From Sediminibacterium sp. (GTDB lineage: Bacteria > Bacteroidota > Bacteroidia > Chitinophagales > Chitinophagaceae): a DNA stretch of 64,000 bases. The notes under the pieces were generated by a model, which saw only the letters and a list, made by a program, of their open reading frames with translations, had not been told where the DNA came from and ran no database searches. The stretch is from the NCBI GenBank assembly GCA_028687975.1, contig JAQTZD010000004.1:1-64000 (forward strand), written 5' to 3'. Position numbers and translations under genes: made by a program. Positions 40,262 through 50,129 of the stretch are shown here, one piece after another. Position 1 is the first letter of the stretch. Each line of letters opens with the position of its first letter.

Positions 40262-42193
40262 ATGAGAGCAGGTTTACTTACAGGGTTGATTTCCTCCTGG
40301 CCCTGGTGCAGGAGAGGCTTATATCTTTTAATTGTTTTAAACGGTTTTATATCGGATCTGAAATCGCAATTATCCGAAACAAACCGGGTGGTCATGATTT
40401 CACTGGACGGAACACCGGATTATTTGATAGACCGGTTTCTAAAAAATGGGGTATTGCCGGCGAATGGCGCATTTGCCAGAATAAGAAAAACAGGGGCATA
40501 TGCCAAAACAGTTTACCCGATCAATGTTGCTTCTACAGGGCCATCGCATATTTCAATTTTTACGGGCGCTACTCCCGGTACAACCGGATTAGTTGGAAAT
40601 TCATTCAGAACGAAGCAGCAGCAATGGACTGAGCCTGCATATACTGCATTTAGGAAACCATATGCTGCTGAATCCATCTTTCAGGCTGCCAGGCGGCAGG
40701 GTAAAAAAGTAATTGCCCTGGGAGGGGTAGGGATCGATTATTCAGACAGCAGCAGGATGACAGACCGAATGCTCATGTACCCTTCCATTACAGGCGCTTC
40801 CGCTGTATTCAATTTAACCGCAGGAAAAGATCGTTACATGGTGGATGATCAACAATATGTCCGGTTAAATAATGGTAATGCCGGAACAGCAACGGAAATT
40901 CAGCTAGGCGGCGGAAATAAAGCGGGTTTATGGTTTTATTTGAAAGATACACTCGAGGATGAAGCCAATATGTTAAAACCTTCTTTCCAAATTATTATTG
41001 ATACAGACTCGCTGATCAGCAATGGATATGCAGTGTCCTTGTCCGAAACATCATGGGAAGTAATACAAATTGTTCATGCGGGTAAAGTGTATAACATGTC
41101 TTCCTGTTTGTTTGGCTCCTCGCTCGAAAAAGGCCGGTTTCAGATTTATTTGTCACCTCCTGCAGAAGTGTATGGATACCCTCAGGCTTTTATGGCAAGG
41201 ATGCAACAATCCTGCGGACTATGGCCGGGAGAACCTGATAATCTCAAAGCAACAGCGGGTGTGGTACCTGAAGAAGTATGGTTTGAGCAGGTCGACAGAC
41301 TGGCAACCTATTCCAAAAACCTTATTCTGAGGGGGATGAAGGAAGACAACTGGGATTTATTGTTTGGCTATTTTTCTACGCTCGACGATATACAGCATCG
41401 GTATACGCTAACAGATAAAAAACAGTTGGACTATACTGCCGAACAAGGACGAAGACCACTGCGGTATCAACAAATCGTAGAGAAGTGGTTTAGGATAATG
41501 GACGGTTATTTACTGGAAATCATGAATGCTGCTCCCGCCGGAACATCCTTTGTGTTATTTTCAGATCATGGGATGATTCCAACACATTCGGTGCTGCTCT
41601 TGAATAATTTATTGGAGCAGTCTGGCTATTCGTTTAGTAAAAACGAGATAAAAGCTGTGCCAAGCGGTAATTCTGCCCATATTTATATAAATCCGGAAAA
41701 AATATCTTCCCAAAACTATTCTGCATATTTGGCCGGGTTGAAAAAAAAGCTGGAACATTTTCGCAATGAGCAAACAGGTGAGCTGATTTTTGAATTGGTA
41801 GCAGATAGCAACAGCCAGAAAAAGTTAGGGTTGTTTCATGCGGGTCATTCAGGGGATTTATTTGTAAGTTGCAGAAAAGGCTATTCCCTTTCAGGAAGAT
41901 ATATACCTGCCATTCCTTATTTAGTGAGCAATTCCTTTGATCGGGAATTGTTCAAAGACCAGGAGGAAGGTGTGCGAACATTTCTTTTAAATGGAACCAT
42001 GAATGAAACGGGCCGGGCTGTTCATGGATGCCTGGCAAAGGTCAGAGAGGGACAGTCTGTTTTTTATGCGTGGGGTGGGGCTGTTCCGGCTAAGAAACTA
42101 AAGGCAATACATTCGGTTCAGATTGCTGCAACGGTTTCGAAACTGCTGAAAATCCAACCGCCTGCACAGGCCCTGAATAAACCGGTTTTTTGA
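40262..42193 (+). CDS. Alkaline phosphatase superfamily / nucleotide pyrophosphatase-phosphodiesterase-like protein
   Basis: VVMISLDGTPDYLID; NVASTGPSHISIFTGATPGTTGLVGN; YFSTLDDIQHRY; VLFSDHGMIPTH; FHAGHSGDLFVSC. Confidence 0.85.
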   Translation: MRAGLLTGLISSWPWCRRGLYLLIVLNGFISDLKSQLSETNRVVMISLDGTPDYLIDRFLKNGVLPANGAFARIRKTGAYAKTVYPINVASTGPSHISIFTGATPGTTGLVGNSFRTKQQQWTEPAYTAFRKPYAAESIFQAARRQGKKVIALGGVGIDYSDSSRMTDRMLMYPSITGASAVFNLTAGKDRYMVDDQQYVRLNNGNAGTATEIQLGGGNKAGLWFYLKDTLEDEANMLKPSFQIIIDTDSLISNGYAVSLSETSWEVIQIVHAGKVYNMSSCLFGSSLEKGRFQIYLSPPAEVYGYPQAFMARMQQSCGLWPGEPDNLKATAGVVPEEVWFEQVDRLATYSKNLILRGMKEDNWDLLFGYFSTLDDIQHRYTLTDKKQLDYTAEQGRRPLRYQQIVEKWFRIMDGYLLEIMNAAPAGTSFVLFSDHGMIPTHSVLLLNNLLEQSGYSFSKNEIKAVPSGNSAHIYINPEKISSQNYSAYLAGLKKKLEHFRNEQTGELIFELVADSNSQKKLGLFHAGHSGDLFVSCRKGYSLSGRYIPAIPYLVSNSFDRELFKDQEEGVRTFLLNGTMNETGRAVHGCLAKVREGQSVFYAWGGAVPAKKLKAIHSVQIAATVSKLLKIQPPAQALNKPVF

Positions 42194-42206
42194 TTAACTG
42201 ATTGGT

Positions 42207-43079
42207 ATGAGGATTTTTAAATTTAATAACTGGAAATACGGAAAAGAACTGATGATTGATGCAGGATCAATCGATCGGTTTCCCGGTTATTTTTTTGAGG
42301 AGGAACCGCATACCACCGATTTCTATGAGTTGATTTTTTTTGAAGCGGGTTCAGGGCATTTATTGCTGGACGACAAAAAAATTGCTTTATCGGCGGGCAT
42401 GATTGTTTTTATATCTCCTTTTCGGAAGCGGAAATGGTTTGTTAAGAAGAAGGCGTTGACTTGTCGCTTTTTATTGTTTCGCGAAGAATTCCTGAGAGAA
42501 TACCTAAAGAATGAATTATTCCTTTGTGCCCTGCCTTTTTTTTACGGACAGTTCCCGCATTTTCTTAGTCCTGAAGAGAAAGAATGGAAAATATTAGTTG
42601 ATCTTTCCAGCCAAATGATGAGCGAAATAGACCAGTATAAGCCGGATAGCGGTGCTTATCTCAGGTCCCAACTTGTTTACCTTTTGCAGGCCCTAAGCAG
42701 GGCATACACCAGACAGTACGATATTCCCTTTGGAGTAAAAGAGCAAAGCCTGGCACTTCGATTTCGTTATTTGCTCGAAAGAGAAATCAATGCGGCGTAT
42801 GGGGTGGTTTATTATGCAGAAAAACTGTTAACCAGTCGCGTTACTTTGAACAAATACTGTAATAGTTTCTTTGGCGTAAATGCCGGTGACCTGATCCGGC
42901 AGCGGCTTGTTTTTGAAATCAAGTCTTTATTGTTGTACACCAACCTTACTATAAATGAAATTGCAGATTCTCTTGGCTTCCAGGAACCGAGTAACCTTTC
43001 CCGTTTTTTCAGGCAGCTTACAGGAGTAACGCCTTCGGAATACAGAAAAACCTACCAGGGTGGATTGTATTTCGGCTAA
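42207..43079 (+). CDS. AraC-family transcriptional regulator
   Basis: Cupin-like N-terminus; LTINEIADSLGFQEPSNLSRFFRQLTGVTPSEYRKTY. Confidence 0.92.
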   Translation: MRIFKFNNWKYGKELMIDAGSIDRFPGYFFEEEPHTTDFYELIFFEAGSGHLLLDDKKIALSAGMIVFISPFRKRKWFVKKKALTCRFLLFREEFLREYLKNELFLCALPFFYGQFPHFLSPEEKEWKILVDLSSQMMSEIDQYKPDSGAYLRSQLVYLLQALSRAYTRQYDIPFGVKEQSLALRFRYLLEREINAAYGVVYYAEKLLTSRVTLNKYCNSFFGVNAGDLIRQRLVFEIKSLLLYTNLTINEIADSLGFQEPSNLSRFFRQLTGVTPSEYRKTYQGGLYFG

Positions 43080-43087
43080 AAGAAAAT

Positions 43088-43138
43088 AAAAGCAGAAGCC
43101 CCCAAAGAGTACATTACAGATTAGGGGCTTGTGCTTTT
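43088..43138. terminator. Bidirectional terminator between convergent genes
   Basis: AAAAGCAGAAGCCCC ... GGGGCTTGTGCTTTT. Confidence 0.75.
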
Positions 43139-43150
43139 AAGAGGAATATC

Positions 43151-46100
43151 TTATAAAAACTTCGCCATCTCTTTCTTCTTCAGCAAGGTGTCCAGCTGAT
43201 TTAACTGCACCGCCAGTTCTGCCTTCAATTCTTCAAACACTTTATAAGAACCATTGGTGGGTTTATAATCTCCTGTTTCCACCACACGACCCAATGAGGC
43301 CAGTTTGTTGTTGAGCCGGATCGGGAAGTTCAGCGGATCCTGTGAGCTCTGATTTTTTACCTGGTAAAGCTGCTCTTCAATGGCCGATAACTGATCAATC
43401 AGGTTTTTGTTTTTAGCAGCAAGCCCGGTTGAAGCAATTTTTTCTTTGATGCTTCTGATCTTAATCACGGCTTCATTGGCCTTGCTTACTTCGTTGCGGA
43501 TCTGAACAGACAGATTGAATTTTTCTTCGAGGTCGGCACGACTGATATCGTTGATGCGCGGATCCGATTTGATCTCGAAGGGTTGGGTCAATTCTTTACC
43601 GGCAGCAGTTAAACGAGCCTGATAATTCCCGGGAAGGGCCAGCGGACCGTTGTAGGAGTTGGCTCCCCAGAGTATCATTCCTTTGAAGGAGGTGGCCGCC
43701 GGATAGCGCAGGTTCCATTCAAATTTATTTAAACCGGCCTTCATGGAAGGGGCTGCAGGTTTTCTATAATCCTCTTCATCTGATTCTCCTGCAGGCTTTG
43801 CTTTTTCACCCAGGAATGTTTGTACCAGTTTTCCGGAACCATCCAGTATCTCCAGTTTCAGATCAGTTGCTTCCTTTTCCAGGTGGTACTGGAATACAGC
43901 TTTCTGTACATTTCTTACGGCATAATATGGTTGGTACAAATGAGCACCAGACACGGGTTTTTCAGCGTTGAATGCTCTTACAGGTGCAATATCATCCAGC
44001 ACATAAATGGATCTTCCGTGTGTGCCAATAACCAGGTCTTTTTCTGTTACGGCCAGATCTGCTACCTGTACATCGGGCAGGTTGAGGCGCAGCGACTGCC
44101 AGTTTTCTCCATCGTCATAAGAAACCCAGATGCCATGTTCTGTACCTGCATACAACAATCCTTTTCGGGTAATGTCTTCTCTTACAGCATGTACATAATC
44201 GTCTGCACGGATGCCCCGGATAATCTTCTTCCAGGTTTTGCCAAAATCAGTGGTTTTATAAATATACGGCGTGCGGTCGTTCATCTGGTACCGCTTGGCT
44301 GCGATATAGGCTGTGCCGGCATCAAAACGAGATGCTTCAATAATACTCACCCTGGTGTTCCTGGGCATATCCGGAGGGGTAATGTTTTTCCAGTTCTTAC
44401 CGCCATCGATGGTAATATGTACTAGTCCGTCGTCGGAGCCTGCCCAAATAATATTGGCATCATGATAAGACGGTGCCAGCGCAAATACGGTAGCATAAAT
44501 TTCCGGTCCGTTCATGTCGCGGGTAATTACACCACCGCTAACACCCAATGTTGCTGTATCTGCATAGGTAAGATCGGGGCTGATTTTTTCCCAGCTCTGT
44601 CCTTCGTTGGTAGTCATCCATACATGCTGCGAACAGGTATACAATCTCTTGGGATCAACAGGAGAGAACACAATCGGGTAGGTCCACTGCCATCTTTCTG
44701 GTAATGTTTTTGCTTCCTCTCCGGAAAAGAACCTTGGATAAACCTGTACATCCCTGACCTGACCGGTTATCCTGTTGAGCCGGGTAAGCAAAGCGCCCTG
44801 GCTTCCTGCATAAAAAATATCCGGGTTCTTTGGATCCTGAGCAATGTAGCCACTCTCTCCGCCGCCCACCGGATAAGCAAATCCGATTCCCGGTTTCATA
44901 GAGTTGGTTCGCGCGGCTCTGTTGTTGTACCCTTCACTGGGAACCGCAATGGTGCTGTTGTCTTGTTGTGCGCCTGCTACCTGGTAGGGGAAATCGTTGG
45001 TAACAGTGATATGGTACAATTGTGCAGTGGGAAAATCTTCATCGGTCCAGCTGATGCCGCCATTATTCGTAACTGTTCCGCCGCCATCATTGGCATGCGC
45101 CATGCGCAAAGGATCGGTAGGATCGATCCAGAGATCGTGCGAATCTTCGTGCGGCAGTTTTACCGCTTTAAATGTTTTTCCGCCATCGGTAGAACGATAG
45201 AAATTTACGTTCAATCCGTAAACGGTATTGCTGTCTTTGGGATCTGCTACAATGCGGGAATAATAGAATGCGCGCTGACGCAGTTTTCTTTCATCGTTGA
45301 CCATCTTCCAGCTGCTGCCTCCGTCGTCTGAACGATAGAGTCCGCCGTCGCTGGCTTCAACAATAGCCCATACCCGGCTGGAGTTGGCAGGAGAAACCGT
45401 TACGCCGATTTTTCCTACAGGCCCCTTGGGCATGCCGGTGTTTTTGGTAAGGTTGGTCCATGTATTACCGCCATCGGTGGATTTGTACAGTGCAGAAGTA
45501 CCGGTGTCTGCCCACATTTTATAAGGTGTTCTGTATACTTCCCAAATACTGGCATAAACAGTCTCCGGATTATTTGGATCAATTACCAGGTCTTCAGCGC
45601 CTGCTTTCTCTCCTTTGTACAATACTTTTTTCCAGGTAACTCCGCCGTTTGTGGTTTTAAAAACACCGCGCTCTTCGTTTGGACCAAAAGCATGTCCGAG
45701 TGCGGCTACATAAACAATATCGGGATTGGTAGGGTGGATGCGTACCCTTGAAATAGACTGGGTATTGGTCAGTCCAACATTTTTCCAGGTCTTGCCTCCA
45801 TCTACGGATTTATATACACCATCCCCCTGCATGATGTTGCCGCGGAATTCGGTTTCACCGGTTCCGATATAGATAATATCCGGATTGGTTTCTGAAACGG
45901 CTACAGCACCAACGGAGGAACTGTTGATTTGCCCGTCGGTAACGGGCTTCCAGTTTAATCCGCCGTCGATGGTTTTCCATAAGCCTCCGCCTACAGCGCC
46001 AAAATAGTATTCCAGCTTTCGTTTGGAGCTGCCGGCAATACCGAGTGAACGACCTCCTCTGTTGGGGCCTATGTTTCGCCAGTTCATTCCTTTCAACATG

Positions 46101-46222
46101 GAATCGGAGCTGCTGTGTTGTGCAATAAGGTCTGTTGCAGGCAGCATTATGGTGAGCAGGATCAGGCACAGTAATGCCCGGAGATGAGTTTGCATAATCA
46201 GTAGTAGTTGGTTGATGAACAA
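43151..46222 (-). CDS. Large secreted VPS10/sortilin-like BNR-repeat (beta-propeller) protein; start possibly 46195
   Basis: Repeated SxDGGxTW motifs (YKSVDGGKTWKNV, FKTTNGGVTWKKV, YKSTDGGNTWTNL, YRSDDGGSSWKMV, YRSTDGGKTFKAV); signal peptide. Confidence 0.9.
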   Translation of the reverse strand: MFINQLLLIMQTHLRALLCLILLTIMLPATDLIAQHSSSDSMLKGMNWRNIGPNRGGRSLGIAGSSKRKLEYYFGAVGGGLWKTIDGGLNWKPVTDGQINSSSVGAVAVSETNPDIIYIGTGETEFRGNIMQGDGVYKSVDGGKTWKNVGLTNTQSISRVRIHPTNPDIVYVAALGHAFGPNEERGVFKTTNGGVTWKKVLYKGEKAGAEDLVIDPNNPETVYASIWEVYRTPYKMWADTGTSALYKSTDGGNTWTNLTKNTGMPKGPVGKIGVTVSPANSSRVWAIVEASDGGLYRSDDGGSSWKMVNDERKLRQRAFYYSRIVADPKDSNTVYGLNVNFYRSTDGGKTFKAVKLPHEDSHDLWIDPTDPLRMAHANDGGGTVTNNGGISWTDEDFPTAQLYHITVTNDFPYQVAGAQQDNSTIAVPSEGYNNRAARTNSMKPGIGFAYPVGGGESGYIAQDPKNPDIFYAGSQGALLTRLNRITGQVRDVQVYPRFFSGEEAKTLPERWQWTYPIVFSPVDPKRLYTCSQHVWMTTNEGQSWEKISPDLTYADTATLGVSGGVITRDMNGPEIYATVFALAPSYHDANIIWAGSDDGLVHITIDGGKNWKNITPPDMPRNTRVSIIEASRFDAGTAYIAAKRYQMNDRTPYIYKTTDFGKTWKKIIRGIRADDYVHAVREDITRKGLLYAGTEHGIWVSYDDGENWQSLRLNLPDVQVADLAVTEKDLVIGTHGRSIYVLDDIAPVRAFNAEKPVSGAHLYQPYYAVRNVQKAVFQYHLEKEATDLKLEILDGSGKLVQTFLGEKAKPAGESDEEDYRKPAAPSMKAGLNKFEWNLRYPAATSFKGMILWGANSYNGPLALPGNYQARLTAAGKELTQPFEIKSDPRINDISRADLEEKFNLSVQIRNEVSKANEAVIKIRSIKEKIASTGLAAKNKNLIDQLSAIEEQLYQVKNQSSQDPLNFPIRLNNKLASLGRVVETGDYKPTNGSYKVFEELKAELAVQLNQLDTLLKKKEMAKFL

Positions 46223-46267
46223 GTTACTGAATTCGATGCATGTTCAGCTGCTACCTGCGGGTAAGGG

Positions 46268-46301
46268 CAAAAAAAAGCAGAAACCATCCGGTTTCCGCTT
46301 T
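46268..46301 (-). terminator. Rho-independent terminator downstream of the bactofilin-like gene
   Basis: On minus strand AGCGGAAACC ggat GGTTTCTGCT followed by T-tract. Confidence 0.78.
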
Positions 46302-46323
46302 CTCTTAGGTGTTTTTGGTTATT

Positions 46324-46959
46324 TTATGCATCAGGAGCGCCTGAATCGTCGCTGAATTCATCCAGGCTGTCCTGGTCTACTCCGGTTGAACCGCTGGACA
46401 AATAGGGCTGGCCGGAAGCGGTTTCTGCCTGCTTATAGTAGAACTTGGTGGATGGTTTGATCTCATCCAGTTTTTTCTGGAAGATGCTGATGTAATTGTT
46501 CTCTTTGTTGTTCTTATTAAATACATCCTTCAACTGACCAAAGAGTTCTTTAGAGCTGGTATCGTATACCGATTTTTCCAGGCTGAGCAATTTGATATTT
46601 GCTTCTATAAACTGGTTCATTTCGGTATTGATGATGGTACAATGAATAGTGCCCTTCAGAATGGAATCCTTGCAGAGATTCACTTTTAAGCCATAGATGG
46701 ATCCTTCTACTTCCCCCTCTACTTTAATTTCATTACATACAATTACCCCTTTTACCATACCGGTTTGCGTAATATGAATGGTTTTTTTGCTGTAGAGTAC
46801 CCCATTGAAATTACCATCCAGTACAATGTCGTTATCAGATTCTAGTATACCGGAAATATCGGTAGATCTGGTAATGAATAATTTTTTTTCGTCTGTTGCG
46901 GGCATACCACCAAAATTTGTGGCAGGTTCATTGAGAAGCTGGTCCCTGAATTTGTTCAT
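46324..46959 (-). CDS. Bactofilin / polymer-forming cytoskeletal family protein
   Basis: ISGILESDNDIVLDGNFNGVLYSKKTIHITQTGMVKGVIVCNEIKVEGEVEGSIYGLKVNLCKDSILKGTIHC. Confidence 0.85.
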   Translation of the reverse strand: MNKFRDQLLNEPATNFGGMPATDEKKLFITRSTDISGILESDNDIVLDGNFNGVLYSKKTIHITQTGMVKGVIVCNEIKVEGEVEGSIYGLKVNLCKDSILKGTIHCTIINTEMNQFIEANIKLLSLEKSVYDTSSKELFGQLKDVFNKNNKENNYISIFQKKLDEIKPSTKFYYKQAETASGQPYLSSGSTGVDQDSLDEFSDDSGAPDA

Positions 46960-47128
46960 TTTTCAAATTTCAATTGTGAATGTAGATGGGGGAATTTGCG
47001 GACCAAGATAATAAAAAACACACCAAGAAAAAGGATAGATATCAATTTTTCAGATATTTATATAGGTTTCACTACAAGACCGGGCCGTTTCACCGTATCT
47101 TAGACCTGTTTCACAGAATAACGGAATC

Positions 47129-47644
47129 ATGCATTTCGAGATCAATTGCCCAAACAGACCGGAAGAGCTGATACAATCCTATGGTTTGTCCGCTCATCCG
47201 GAAGGTGGGTTTTACAAGGAAACTTATCGGTCCGGAGAAGTAATTCCACAGGATGCCCTGCCTCATCGTTTTGGGGGCAGCAGGCTGTTCTCCACGGCCA
47301 TTTATTTTTTACTGTTGAAGGGAAATTTTTCTGCTTTTCACCGGATACAAAGCGATGAATGCTGGCATTTTTATGAGGGAGATGCATTGCTGATACATGT
47401 ACTGGACCCGCAACAGGGTTATCAGCTGATTCGTTTGGGCAGGGGTGCTGGGGCAGGGGAGGTTTACCAGGCAGTGGTACCGGCCGGTTGCTGGTTTGCA
47501 TCGGAAACCACCGGTGCCTATTCTCTGGTGGGATGCACGGTAGCTCCCGGATTTGATTTTGCCGATTTTGAATTGGCCCGGGCTCAATCATTGGCTGAGG
47601 CGTATCCGAAACAGGAATTGCTGGTCCGTCGTTTGTGCAGGTAA
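47129..47644 (+). CDS. Cupin domain (DUF985-type) protein
   Basis: YGLSAHPEGGFYKETYRSGE; FSAFHRIQSDECWHFYEGDALLIHVL; VPAGCWFASETTGAYSLVGCTVAPGFDFADFELA. Confidence 0.92.
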   Translation: MHFEINCPNRPEELIQSYGLSAHPEGGFYKETYRSGEVIPQDALPHRFGGSRLFSTAIYFLLLKGNFSAFHRIQSDECWHFYEGDALLIHVLDPQQGYQLIRLGRGAGAGEVYQAVVPAGCWFASETTGAYSLVGCTVAPGFDFADFELARAQSLAEAYPKQELLVRRLCR

Positions 47645-47656
47645 ACCGGCAGCCAT

Positions 47657-48013
47657 TTATTTTGATGTATTGAATTGAATCATCAGATAGCCTGCGATAC
47701 AGAGGAAGAGTATAGCTAAAATGGCAACAATCAGCCATTGCTGGTCTGCAATACCACGCTTTTTTGGGCGGTGGGTTCTTTTGGCGGTTTCCTTTTGCAG
47801 CTGTTTGTTGAGCTGATCTTTCAGTGCCTGTATTTTTTTCGGGCTTCCCAACTGCTGCAGTCCTTCTACGGCATCATTGATAAAAGCAGAGTCGGCCATT
47901 TGTTGCTCAATGGCAATACGTGCTTCATCCGAAGATTTCCCGCTGAGGTACTTCATCAGTTCCTGCTCATTCAGGTCGCCTTCTTCATTCAATATGTTGT
48001 TCCGGTTAGCCAT
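47657..48013 (-). CDS. Single-TM putative anti-sigma factor partner of the upstream ECF sigma factor
   Basis: 8-nt overlap with the sigma-factor ORF; short cytoplasmic N-terminus (LNEQELMKYLSGKSSDEARIAIEQQMADSAFINDAVEGL); C-terminal TM. Confidence 0.65.
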   Translation of the reverse strand: MANRNNILNEEGDLNEQELMKYLSGKSSDEARIAIEQQMADSAFINDAVEGLQQLGSPKKIQALKDQLNKQLQKETAKRTHRPKKRGIADQQWLIVAILAILFLCIAGYLMIQFNTSK

Positions 48014-48572
48014 GCTGTTTTTGCGTTTTTTCCATGATCACTTTCAGGTTTCTTTTACCATTCTGAATATGGCTTTTTACCTGTAACAGCGTGTATCCTG
48101 TTTGATTGCAAATCTCCTGATAACTTTTTTTACGGAGGTAAAATAAAGTTATACAAGTTTGCTGCTCTCTGTTTAATTTATTCAGGCTTGCCTCCAACAG
48201 ATTCAGTGAAGCTTCTTTGGCCAGGAATTCATCGGTATCAGGTGCTGCTTCGTTGATCGGTGTGGTGTCTGAAATGGGTACATTGATCCGGTTATTCCGC
48301 AGTTTCATCAGACAGTGATTGCTGGCTACTTTGTACAACCAGCTTTTTGGGTAGGAAACAGGATACTTTTCGAACTCACTCAATGCCTTCAAAAATATTT
48401 GCTGCACGGCGTCTTTGGCTTCTTCCTCGTTTTTAAGGTACTTCATGCATACACCCAACAAGAGTAACGTGTAGCGTTCCAGTAAAATGCCCAGCCACTG
48501 TTTGTTGTGGTCTGCGTGAAAGCGGTTAAGCAGTTCCAGATCGCTGATATGTTGGTACTCATTTCGCTGCAC
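48006..48572 (-). CDS. RNA polymerase sigma-70 factor, ECF subfamily
   Basis: NEEEAKDAVQQIFLKALSEFEKYPVSYPKSWLYKVASNHCLMKLR; REQQTCITLFYLRKKSYQEICNQTGYTLLQVKSHIQNGKRNLK. Confidence 0.93.
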   Translation of the reverse strand: MQRNEYQHISDLELLNRFHADHNKQWLGILLERYTLLLLGVCMKYLKNEEEAKDAVQQIFLKALSEFEKYPVSYPKSWLYKVASNHCLMKLRNNRINVPISDTTPINEAAPDTDEFLAKEASLNLLEASLNKLNREQQTCITLFYLRKKSYQEICNQTGYTLLQVKSHIQNGKRNLKVIMEKTQKQHG

Positions 48573-48642
48573 GTTTCAATTTAAGCATTTGTGGTAAGAT
48601 GCGGGGCACATAAATTTCCATACCTTTCCTTAAATTTTTTTC

Positions 48643-49410
48643 ATGGGTTATCTTGTTGGATACACTGCTGCAGCGCCTTTGCGGGCAGAAGCTGCACACA
48701 GAAGCGAAATGGTGAGTCAACTCTTATTTGGTGAAACAGCTGAAATATTGGACAGCACCAAAGATTTTGTAAAAATCCGATGTAGCTATGATGGGTATGA
48801 AGGATGGTGTCAACGGTCACAGGTGCTGGAAATTTCCGATGAGCAGGCCCGTACTGCAGGTACAGCGCTTGCAGCAGATTTTGTGAACCGGATGGACCTG
48901 GATGGAACTCCGATGCAAATTCCCATGGGAGCATCGCTGGGATTGTTCAGCAACCAGACTGCCCAAATTGGTTCTTTTCATTTTACGTATCAGGGAACGG
49001 TCGCAGATCCTGCTGCAGCCATTTTTGAACCTGGCCAGATTCGCCGGATAGCGATGGCCTATTTACATACACCCTATCTTTGGGGAGGCCGGTCCGTATT
49101 TGGTATAGACTGCAGCGGTTATGCCCAGCAAGTGTATCGGTTTTTTAATAAGCCGCTTCCGCGTGATGCCTATCAGCAGACCGAACTGGGTGAAGTGGTG
49201 GGATTTCTGCAGGAAGCAGTTACAGGAGATCTGGCATTTTTCGACAATGAAGAGGGGCGGATCACCCATGTGGGTATCCTGCTGGATGCAGCTTCGATCA
49301 TTCATTCCTCCGGAAAAGTCCGGATTGATAAAATTGACAATATGGGGATCATCCGTTCCGATACGGGAGAACGAACCCACCGGCTCCGGTTGATCAAGTC
49401 TTACCGCTGA
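48643..49410 (+). CDS. NlpC/P60 (C40) family peptidase with SH3-like domain
   Basis: YLWGGRSVFGIDCSGYAQQVYRFF (Cys), RITHVGILLD (His). Confidence 0.92.
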   Translation: MGYLVGYTAAAPLRAEAAHRSEMVSQLLFGETAEILDSTKDFVKIRCSYDGYEGWCQRSQVLEISDEQARTAGTALAADFVNRMDLDGTPMQIPMGASLGLFSNQTAQIGSFHFTYQGTVADPAAAIFEPGQIRRIAMAYLHTPYLWGGRSVFGIDCSGYAQQVYRFFNKPLPRDAYQQTELGEVVGFLQEAVTGDLAFFDNEEGRITHVGILLDAASIIHSSGKVRIDKIDNMGIIRSDTGERTHRLRLIKSYR

Positions 49411-49453
49411 GCATCACCTGAAATTTGATGAAATATTGATCTTTTAAATAAAG

Positions 49454-49482
49454 ATCCCCCCGGATGATCGGAGGGATTTTCT
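49454..49482 (+). terminator. Terminator downstream of the NlpC/P60 gene
   Basis: ATCCCCCCG gatgat CGGAGGGAT TTT. Confidence 0.65.
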
Positions 49483-49500
49483 ATATCAATTGGTTGCAGA

Positions 49501-49653
49501 CTACATGATGTCCATGGCCTTCGCAAAATAGGTAACTGTACCGGGCAGCGCCAGCCAGAAAAACTCGCGATATACTACCAGCATCGTGATCAATACGGCT
49601 AACCAGAAAAAGCATAATGCCCAATATTTACCTGAAGATTGTTTTGCTTCCAT
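49501..49653 (-). CDS. Small membrane protein (50 aa)
   Basis: MEAKQSSGKYWALCFFWLAVLITMLVVYREFFWLALPGTVTYFAKAMDIM; hydrophobic; longer listed ORF start is unlikely. Confidence 0.5.
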   Translation of the reverse strand: MEAKQSSGKYWALCFFWLAVLITMLVVYREFFWLALPGTVTYFAKAMDIM

Positions 49654-49699
49654 GAAAATTTGTTTTTGCAAATATAAGCCGGTGATTTCAATCAACCAC

Positions 49700-50125
49700 C
49701 TATTGGGTGGCAGTTTGTTGATTTTTTGTTGAATCTTCGGGTTGAGCCGGTTTTGACCGGTCAAAAAACAGCATTTTAATGGCAATCAGCATCAGGATGA
49801 TGGCAAAAATCTTTTTCATTTTTGCATCACTGAGGCCCAGTGCCAGCTTGCTGCCGAGGAATCCGCCCAAAACGAATGCCGCCGCCACGATCAATACATA
49901 GTTCACGTTCAGATAGCCCTGCTTGTAATACTGAATTACAGCCAGTATACCCACGGGCAGCAACAGAATCCCCAGGGAGGTTCCCTGGGCTTCCTTCTGT
50001 GTAAATCCGAGGAACAATACCAGCGCAGGAACAATGATGACTCCTCCACCAATACCAATCAATCCACTGAGGAACCCGGCTACCAGGCCAACAATAACGA
50101 GCAGTAAAATGGTGGTGAAATCCAT
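49700..50125 (-). CDS. TauE/SafE-family sulfite exporter-like membrane protein
   Basis: LVAGFLSGLIGIGGGVIIVPALVLFLGFTQKEAQGTSL; start taken at MDFTTILL (50125) to avoid overlap with ppa. Confidence 0.88.
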   Translation of the reverse strand: MDFTTILLLVIVGLVAGFLSGLIGIGGGVIIVPALVLFLGFTQKEAQGTSLGILLLPVGILAVIQYYKQGYLNVNYVLIVAAAFVLGGFLGSKLALGLSDAKMKKIFAIILMLIAIKMLFFDRSKPAQPEDSTKNQQTATQ

Positions 50126-50129
50126 ACGC

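Noticed and set aside
40243-40632. 129-aa plus-strand ORF overlapping the phosphatase gene start
   Set aside because: Out-of-frame overlap with a well-supported CDS; no domain.
47142-47738. 198-aa minus-strand ORF
   Set aside because: Antisense to the DUF985 cupin gene, which has clear family motifs.
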